In this document: positions 21,701 to 30,700 of the stretch, piece by piece
How positions within the stretch are numbered: position 1 is the first letter of the stretch
Layout: each line of letters begins with the position of its first letter
DNA from: Azophilus sp965221755
GTDB taxonomy: Bacteria; Pseudomonadota; Gammaproteobacteria; Pseudomonadales; Azotimanducaceae
Length of the DNA: 64,000 nucleotides
Assembly (NCBI GenBank): GCA_965221755.1
Contig: OZ244921.1
Coordinates: 2,480,001 to 2,544,000, forward strand
Direction of reading: 5' to 3'
The notes under the pieces: generated by a model
The model's database searches: none
Told to the model about the DNA's origin: nothing
Seen by the model: only the letters and a program-made list of their open reading frames with translations
Made by a program: the position numbers and the translations under genes

Positions 21701-24700
21701 CACGGTGAGCCCCGCCGCCGTGCCGCCAAGGCTGATGGCCTCCGTTCCCTCGGCGAGCGCGTCCTGGGTCGGCGTCAGCGTGAAGTCCGCCTGGCCGCTC
21801 GACTGCCCGGCGGCGATGGTGATGGTCAGGTCGGCGACAGCGGCGTAGTCGGTGCCCTCGGTGGCGCTGTCGGTGGCGGCGCCCACCGCCACCGTCACGG
21901 TCGTGGCCGTGGCGAAGGTCGTGGCGCTGGCCAGGGTCGCGGTGACGCGCGCGGTCTTCGCCCCGCCGTTCTCGGCGACCGAGGTCTGGACGCCGTTGGC
22001 ACCCGTGTCCGCGTCCACCGTCAGCGTCAGTGCCGTCGGCGTGGCGTCATCATCGGTGATGGTGCCGATGGCGGCGGCGTCGGCGATGGCGAGGCCGGCG
22101 CTGGGGCTTGCGAGCGTCACGGCGAAGGTCTCGTTCGGCTCGTCGACGGCGTCCTCGGTCGTCGCCACGGTGAAGGTCGCGGTGGACTCCCCGGCCTTGA
22201 AGCTGAGCGTCGCGGCGGTGGCCTGCGCCGTGTAGTCGGCGCCGGCGGCGGCCTTGTCCGCGCCTTGCGTCGTGTCGTCGCCGGTGGTCCATTGCACCGA
22301 GGCGGCCTTGGCGGTGTCGCCGGTGCGGGTGACGGTGAAGGTGATGGCCTCGCCCTCGGCGGCGCTGGCGTCGGCGACGGCGAGCAGCGCGTCGGCGCCG
22401 GTGATGGTGCCGGTGGCGGTGGCGTCGGCGATGGTGGCGCCGGTGGCGCCCGAGAGCGTCACGGTGAAGGTCTCGTCGATCTCGGCGAGCGTGTCGCTCG
22501 CGATGGCGACCGTGAAGTCCTTGCTCGTCTCCCCGGCGGCGAAGGTGAGCGCCTCGGTCTTGTGGGTGTAGTCCTCCGGGTCGGTGGCGGTGCCCTCCGA
22601 TGTCGTCGCGGCGACGGTGACCGGTGACGCGCTCGGCGTCGAGAGCGTCACGGTGAAGGTCGCCGTCGCGCCCTCGGCGGCCGCGGCGTCGGCGATGGAG
22701 AGCGTAGCCGTGTCGTCGTCGGTGATCACGCCCGTCGCGGCGCCCGCGCCCTCGGCGGTGGAGACGGTGGCGTTGGTGGGGGCGCCCAGCGTCACGATGA
22801 CCGTCTCGTTCGGCTCGTCCACCTCGTCGCCCCTGACGGCGATGGTGATGTCGGCTTCCGTGTCGCCGGCGGTGATGGTGACCGACTTGGTGGCGGGGTC
22901 CGCGTAGTCGTCGTCCGCCTCGGCGGTGCCGGTGAGCGCGTAGGGCACCGTGACGGTCCTGCCGCTCGCCGCGGACAAGGTGACGGTGAAGGTCATGTTG
23001 GCGGTGGCCTCGGGGTCGTCCCCCTCGGTGACGGCGGCGGCGTCGCCGACGGAGACCGTCGGGGCGCCGTCGTCGTCGGTGACGGTGAGCGTGACCGCGT
23101 CCGGGGCCGCCACCGCGTTGCCGCCGCTCTTCGTGGCCGACACCGCCACCTCAAGGTCGGCGTTGTCGCGGGCGTTGTCCACCGCCGTCAGCGTCACCGT
23201 GCCGGTGCTCGCCGTCGCCCCGGCGGCGATGGTCAGGAGCTTGTTCGCGCTCACCGTCACCCCCGCCCCTGCCGACACGGTGAGCGTCAGCGCCTCGCTC
23301 GTCGCCGCGCTCAGGGTCGCCGTCACCGCGCTGGCGTTGGTGGCGCCGCTCTCGTCGATGGTCGCGGGGGTGAGCACCAGGGTCGCGGTCGGCGTCGCGT
23401 CGTCGTCGGTGATGGTGCCGGTGGCGGTGCCTGCTCCGGCGGTGGTGGAGACGGTGGCGTTGGTGGGGGCGCCGAGGGTGACGATGACCGTCTCGTTCGA
23501 CTCGTCGGTCTCGTCGCCCTTGACGGCGATGGCGATGGTGCCGGTCGTCTGTCCGGCGGCGATGGTCACCGACTTGGTGGCCGGGTCGTCGTAGTCGTCG
23601 TCCGCCTCGGCGGTGCCCGAGAGCGCGTAGGGCACCGTCACGGTCTTGCCGCTCGCCGCGGACAGGGTCACGGTGAAGGTCATGTCCGTGGTCGTCTCGG
23701 GGTCGTCGCCCTCGGTGACGGCGGTGGCGTCGCCGACGGAGACCGTCGGGGCGCTGTCATCGTCGTTGACCGTGACGGTCACGGGGTCGGCGGTCACCGA
23801 GCCGTAGTCGTTGCCGGCGCCGGCGGCCGTGACCGTATGGGTGATGCGCACGGTGCGCTTGTCGTTCGCGTTGTCCGTGTCGTCGTCGCCGGCGGTGACG
23901 GTGACGGTCTTGGGCGTGCTCCAGTCGGTGGTGGTGAAGGTCACACTCGACGGCGAAACGGTGGCCGTCTTTGTGTCGGCGCTGTTCACCGCGACCGTCA
24001 CGGTGCCAGCGGCGGGCTTGGAGTCAAGGACCACGGTGTAGGTGGCTTCGTTCTCCTTCGTGTTCTCGGTCGCGGCATTGTCCGCCTCGGCCAGCGTCAG
24101 CGCCGAGCCGCTCACACTCACCCCGCGGATGTCGTCGTCGGCCACTGTCAGGGTCTGGTTCGCCGGGTTGGCCACACCGTTGCCGCCGCTCGCCGTCGCC
24201 GAGACCGTCACGCTCAGGTCGGCGGCATCCACAGCGTTGTCGTCTGCGGTGAGTGTCACCGTGCCCGTGCTCGTGGTGGCCCCGGCGGCGATGGTGAGCG
24301 TGTTGTTGTCGCTCGACGTGACGCCCGCGCCCGCCGACACCGTCAGCGTCAGCGCCTCGCTGCTCGCCGCGCTCAGGCTCGCCGTCACCGTGCTGGCGTT
24401 GGTGGCGCCGCTCTCGTTGATGGTCGCGGGGGTGAGCAGCAGCGTCGCGGTGGGGGTGTCGTCGTCGTCGGTGATGGTGCCGATGGCGGCGGCGTCGGCG
24501 AGGGCGGTGCCCGCGCTGGGGCTTGCGAGCGTCACGGCGAAGGTCTCGTTCGGCTCGTCGACGGCGTCCTCGGTCGTCGCCACGGTGAAGGTCGCGGTGG
24601 ACTCCCCGGCCTTGAAGGCAAGCGTCTGCGCCGTCGTGCGCGCGGTGTAGTCGGCGCCGGCGGTGGCCCTGACCGCGCCTTCGGTGGTGTCGTCGCCGGT

Positions 24701-27700
24701 GGTCCATTGGACGGTGGCGGCCTTGGCGATGTCGCCGGCGCGGGTGACGGTGAAGGTGACGGCCTCGCCCTCGGCGGCGCTGGCGTCGGCGACGGCGAGC
24801 AGCGCGTCGGCGCCGGTGATGGTGCCGGTGGCGGTGGCGTCGGCGATGGTGGCGCCGGTGGCGCCCGAGAGCGTCACGGTGAAGGTCTCGTCGAGCTCGG
24901 CGAGCGTGTCGCTCGCGATGGCGACCGTGAAGTCCTTGCTCGTCTGTCCGGCGGCGAAGGTGAGCGCCCCGGCCTTGTGGGTGTAGTCCTCGGGGTCGGT
25001 GGCGGTGCCCTCGGATGTCGTCGCGGTGACGGTGACCGACGACGCGCTCGGCGTGGAGAGCGTGACGGTGAAGGTCGCCGTCGCGCCCTCGGCGGCGGCG
25101 GCGTCGGCGATGGAGAGCGTGGCCGTGTCGTCGTCGGTGATGGTGCCGGTGCCGGCGCCAGCGCCCTCGGCGCTGGAGACGGTGGCGTTGGTCGGGCTGC
25201 CGAGCGTCACGACGACCGTCTCGTTGGGCTCGTCCACCTCGTCGCCGGTGACCGCGATGGTGATGTCGGCGGTGGTGGCGCCGGCGGCGATGGTCATCGA
25301 CTTGGTGGCGGGATCGTCGTAGTCGTCATCCGCCGTCGCGGTGCCGGTGAGCGTATAGGGCACGGTCACGTCCCGACCGCTCGCCGCGGAGAGCGTCACG
25401 GTGAAGGTCATGTCCGTGGTCGTCTCGGGGTCGTCGCCCTCGGTGACGGCGGTGGCGTCGCCCACCGACACCGTCGGGGCGCCGTCGTCGTCGGTGATGG
25501 TGTGGGTGACCGCGGCGATGTCGATGCCGCTGTCGTCAGCCTCGGGGGTGAAGGTGATGGCTTCGTCGGCCTCGTCGAGGGTATCGTCCGTGATCGACAG
25601 GCTGATCGCGGCGGACGCCGACGCCTCGCCTTCGTCGATGGTGATCTCGATGGGATCGATGGCCGTGTAATCCGCTCCCGCCACCGCGCCGTCGCCGTCC
25701 GCGCCGACGGTGACCGTGACGGTCTTGTCCTCGCCGTAGGTGGTGTCGCCGAGCACCGCCGCCCGCGCAGTCAGCGACCGCGTGCCCCGGTCCTCGCGGG
25801 TGCTGGCGGCGGTGTCGCCGAGACTGTCTTTGGTCTCGGAGGGCGTCAGGGTGAACGCGATGCCGTCGGGCGCATCGTCATCGTCGGCGATCTCGCCGGT
25901 CACGAGCGCATAGGCATAGCCCGTCTGGGGGTTTTGGGGTGCGGGATGCCTGATGCCGGGCGCGAACGGGGAGCCGTCGCCAGCATACTGGACGGTCACC
26001 TGGAGCTTGATGGTCTCGTCGTCCTCATGCCGGACATCGCCGATGACCTTCGTGCCGAACGTCTTGCGGGAGTCGCCGACATTGAAGTTGACGGCCTTGG
26101 CACCAAAGCCAAACCTGTGATCGAGCTTGCTCCCACTGGAATGCCATATCGTGGTGCCCCGATCCCCACTATTCGGGCCGGCGAACAATACGATGTTTTC
26201 GCGCGCTGGCCGCTGCAGCGTCACGGTCCAGGTGATGTCCGTGTCGCCGCTGTCGCCTTCGGTGACCGAGGGCGAGTCGATGCTGATGACGTTCGGCGCG
26301 TCGTCGTCGTACACGCTCACGGCCACGCTGCCGGCCGCCACGTCGAGGCCGCCGGCGCCCGTGACGCTGTGGCCGATCGTGATTTCCTGCACTGGCGGAT
26401 CGTTCTCGATGCTGTCGTCCACCGCGCTGACCTTGACCGTCTGCCACGCGCTCCAGTTGGCCGAGGTGAAGGTGAGCGAGGATTTGTCGAGGGCGATGCG
26501 CGTCGTCTCCGGCGGCAAGCTCATCGCCACTGTCGCATCGGTCACCGGCGCGAAATTGAGCTTCACCCGGTAGGTCTGCTCGTGCTCCCTGGCGCGCGTT
26601 GATGTAATGTCGCTCTCTTGGACGCTCAGGGATTGGCGATTGATCACGAGGGCCGGGGCAAAGCCGTCCCTGATGCCGAAGTCCAGGTTCAGGCTGGGCG
26701 TGGTGGTGGAGGCACCGGAGACCGCATCGTGGAAGACCACATCGTCGTTGTCGGCGCTCAGCTCGACGCGGAAGGTCTCGACCGCCGGCTCGTCGATGGC
26801 GTCGGCGAGCGTCCGCGCGAGCTCCACGAGCGAGGCGGCGCCTGCCTTGTATTGCAGGCTCGCGGGGCCGCCCGCGCCGGAGAGGGCGAGGTCGCCCGCG
26901 CTCGCCGCGCCCGCGCCGCCGAGCCCGCCGAGGCGCCAGCGCAGCGCCACCGAGCCGGGCCGCCCGGCCACATCCCCTTGGGTGCCGTAGGGCTTGTAGG
27001 CGAAGCTCGCGCGCACCGGCGCGCCTTCGCCGGCAATGGCGCGCCCGGTCCAGGGAACGCCGGCGTTCACGTCGATCTGACCGTACACCACGTCGGTCAC
27101 CGTCACCGACAGCGCGACTGTGGCCGTGTTGCCGTCCTCGTCGGTGACGCGCACGGCGATGTCGTACACGTTGTCGCCATCTCGGTCGGCGGGCGCCTCG
27201 AAGTTCTGCGCGGGCAGCGTCAGCTCGCCGGTGTCCGGATCGATGGTGAAGCGCGCGGCGTCGTCGCCTTCGACGGTCCAGGCCACGCCGCCGTCGGGGG
27301 TGCCGGTCCAGACCGGGGCGGGCGAGGTCCACGCGCTGTTCTCCGGCGCGCTGGCGTCGGCAAGGCCCGAAATCGCCACCTGCCGGGCGTCGTCGTCGCG
27401 GATCTTCACAACGGCGGCGCGCCGGTCGATGATGATGTCGGCGAAATCGACTTCGGCGATGACGACTCTGAACTGTTCGGTTTCCTCGGGGACGGCGTCT
27501 TCGGTGGTGGGCACGCGCAACTGCGCCTCGGTCTCGCCCGCCGGGATCACGAGGGCGCAGCGCTCGTCCCCGGCGGCGCAGGCGGTGAAATCCCCGGGCG
27601 CCCCGGCGGTGCCTTCCCTGGTGCGGAAGCGGATCGTGATGTCCCGCTCGACGGGCTTCGACAAGGTGACTTTGACGCCCGCGGCGTCGCCCTCGTCGCC

Positions 27701-30700
27701 CACCGCGTCGAGAACGGACAAGTGATACGCCTCGTCGTCGCGGATGGTGGCGGTGGCGCTGCCGCCGCCGGGGGCGGGCCGGAAGGGCAGAACCGTGGAA
27801 ACGCCGGCAAACAGCTCGGCAATGGAGAGCGTCAGGGTCTTGTCGCCGTCAAGCACATCGTCGGCGAAGGTGGGGACGCTGATTCGGCCCACCGGCTCGG
27901 ACTTGCTGGTCGCCGCCGACGGGTTGAAGAAGCGTTGGTTGCTGCCCGGCGTGTAGTGAGTGTTGCTCTTCGCGGTGTCCGAGTCGGCGCCGAACTTGAC
28001 TTCGGCGAACGGGCCGGAGGCTTTTTTCAGCGCCGCCAGGCCCTCGTCGCTGTCCACGTAAATGTCGAAGTGCGCGTCCTCCCCTTCCCAGGGCGAGTTG
28101 GCGCTGACCACCCGGAAGCGGTGGATGTCGTCGTCGTCCAGAATCGTGAAGACCGTTTGGGCCTCGACCTGGTCCGTCTGCCGCGCCAGGGTTGCGATCG
28201 TTTTGGAGTTTTCGTCGCCCGCTTTGGCCGAGGTGGAGTCGAACCAGACGATGAAGGTCTCGTCCGGCTCCTTGCGGCGGTCATCGACGGTGCTGACCCA
28301 GAAGCTCGCCTCGTCCTCGCCGACCTCGAATGAGAAGAAGGCCGGTGTCGCCCCATCCGTGGCTTGGCCGCAGGCACTCACCGGGTTGTTCTTGCGTTCG
28401 ATGAAGACGTCGATTTGTCCGCTGGGAGCGGGAGCCGCCCTGCTCAGCATTCCGGCGTGGCCGCGCTCATCATGGCGCCCCGTCGGCAGGAGACAGCCGA
28501 ACAGGCCCGACGCCCTGAACTCGGTGCGGTCGCGCTTGACCCGGATGCGCACCGACCGCCCTTCGCGAATGGTGGTGTCCTTGTTCGCGATCCAGTAGCG
28601 CGTGCTGTCGTTGTCGCGGATCTTGGCGAGGCCGACGCCCTTGGCGATGGTCGCCCCGGGGTCGGCGCCGCCGGACTTGAAGGCGATGACGCCCTGAAAA
28701 TATTCCGAATTCTCTTCTGCATCATCATCCACCACCCGGATCGACGGCAGCTTCACTTGCGTCGTTCCCGGCTCGAAACGCACCGTGCGCGGCGTGGCGA
28801 GGCCTTCGTAATCCTGTGCCGGGCCTGCGCCCAGGGCGGTGTTCGGAACGAATCTGCCGGTTTGCGTCGGTATCTTGGGCCCGCCGCCATCCTTGGTGCT
28901 GAACTCCACCTCCACCGGATAGGTGCGCGGGCTGGAAAGCCGCACCGTGAACGCCACCGGCTTGCCGCCCTCCCTGACCTGTGCATCGTCGATGCTGAGG
29001 GTCGGCGTGTCGTTGTCGAGAATGGTGGCGGTGGCGGTGAGCGGGGCGAGAATGTCGGCCTTCTCGCTGTCCCGCTGGCTCGTGAAGAACAGCGGCTCCT
29101 CGTCGCGCAGGACGACCAGCGCCACCTCGAAGGTCTCGGTGGGCTCGTCGATGCTGTCGTCGATGGTGGGAAATTCGAGGTTCTTGCTCGACTCGCCCGC
29201 GTTGAAGGTGAGCTGGCCGCTCTCCGCGCCGGTGTAGTCCATGCCGCGGGTAGCGCCGTGCATATCCGGCGCGCGCACCCGCCACTCGAGGCGCACCGGC
29301 ACGGCGGGCGCCGGGTTCAAGGTGATCGGCAGGATCAGGGCCTCGCCTTCGTTGGCGGTGGCGTCGCCGACGGCGATGGCGGGGCGCTTGTCGTTGTCGC
29401 GGACGATGCCAACCGCCCGCAGCGGCCCCAGGTCGAGGCCGGCGACCTCGGGGTCGGTCAGCACCACCGAGAAGTCCTCGGCGGGCTCGTCGATGCTGTC
29501 CTCCAGGGTGGCCACGCGGATGACCTTGTCGATCTCCCCGGCCTTGAAGCGCAGCGTGCCCGAGGCGGCGGTGTAGTCCTTGCCGGCCTCGGCGGAGTGG
29601 GCGGCGAGCGACTCGGTCTTCCAGGCGACGCTGATGTCGGTGGCCGCGGCCACGCCGAGGGTGACGGGGAACTTGAGCCGATTGCCCTCGGTGGCCGGCC
29701 CCTTGGGCGCGGCGATGCGCAGGGTGGGGCCGTCGTAGATGATGCCTGCGGCATGGCGGTTGGCCGGATGGTGGATCAAGCCTGAGTTGTCTGCATAGGC
29801 TTGGAACAGATAGACCCGGAAATTCTCGCTCGATTCCTCGCTTGAGTCGGCCAAGGTGGGCACTTCGAGCTGGATCCCGCTTTGACCGGCGGAGATGGTG
29901 ACGGACTGGTCCCGGTCGCCATTGAAACGGCTGAAACCGGCGGGGAAGTCGCCCCTGTTGACAGCCCCGTCGCTGCCTTGATCGTCCCGAACCCACCAAC
30001 GCATCAGGACATCCTCGTCAAGGGCGCCGATTTGCCACTTGCCGTCCTCGTGGATCCAGATGTCGGCGTGGAAGACCGCGGTTGCGCCCTCCTGCACCAC
30101 CACCGGCCCGGCTCCCGGAGCCGCTTCGCGCAGCCGCACCTGCGGCTTGTGGGCGTCGTTGTCGGTGATGGCGCCCCTGGCCGTGACGCCGCTGGCGCCG
30201 TCCTTGAGGTCGGCGTTCCGCGCCTCGGTGAAACGCAGCGCCACGTACTCGTCGTCCTCGACCTCGTTGTCGTCGATGAGCGTGACCGAGACGGTGCCTT
30301 TCTGCGGCCCATCGCCCTGGTCGGCGAGGAAGGTGAGCACCCCCTTGGCCTGCGCCGTCGGCAGAGCCTCATAGTCCGCCTCGGAAGTCGCGCTGCCCTT
30401 GCGGGTGTCGTGGTGCTTGACCGTCACGGCCTTGCCTTGCGGCGGATTGGTCAGCGTGACCGTGAAGTCGAGGGTGCCATCGCTTTCGGCGGCGCTCGGC
30501 GCATCCACCTCGATGACGGGAGCCGGATCATCGTCCGTGATGGTGATGGTGGCGAAGTACTCATCGACACCGCCGGGGAGCCGAAGGAACTTGGGTTGGT
30601 CGAACCGCACGCAGAGGGTCTCGTTGCCCTCGTGGTACTGGTCGTCCATCAGGTTTCCTCTGAAACTCCCGCTTCTGAACTCGGGCCGCTCCTTGTCCCA

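Noticed and set aside
10000..26600. Several plus-strand open frames of 470-1,118 codons across the giant adhesin
   Set aside because: They mirror the Calx-beta repeats on the other strand and show Arg/Gly-rich nonsense without motifs or ribosome sites.
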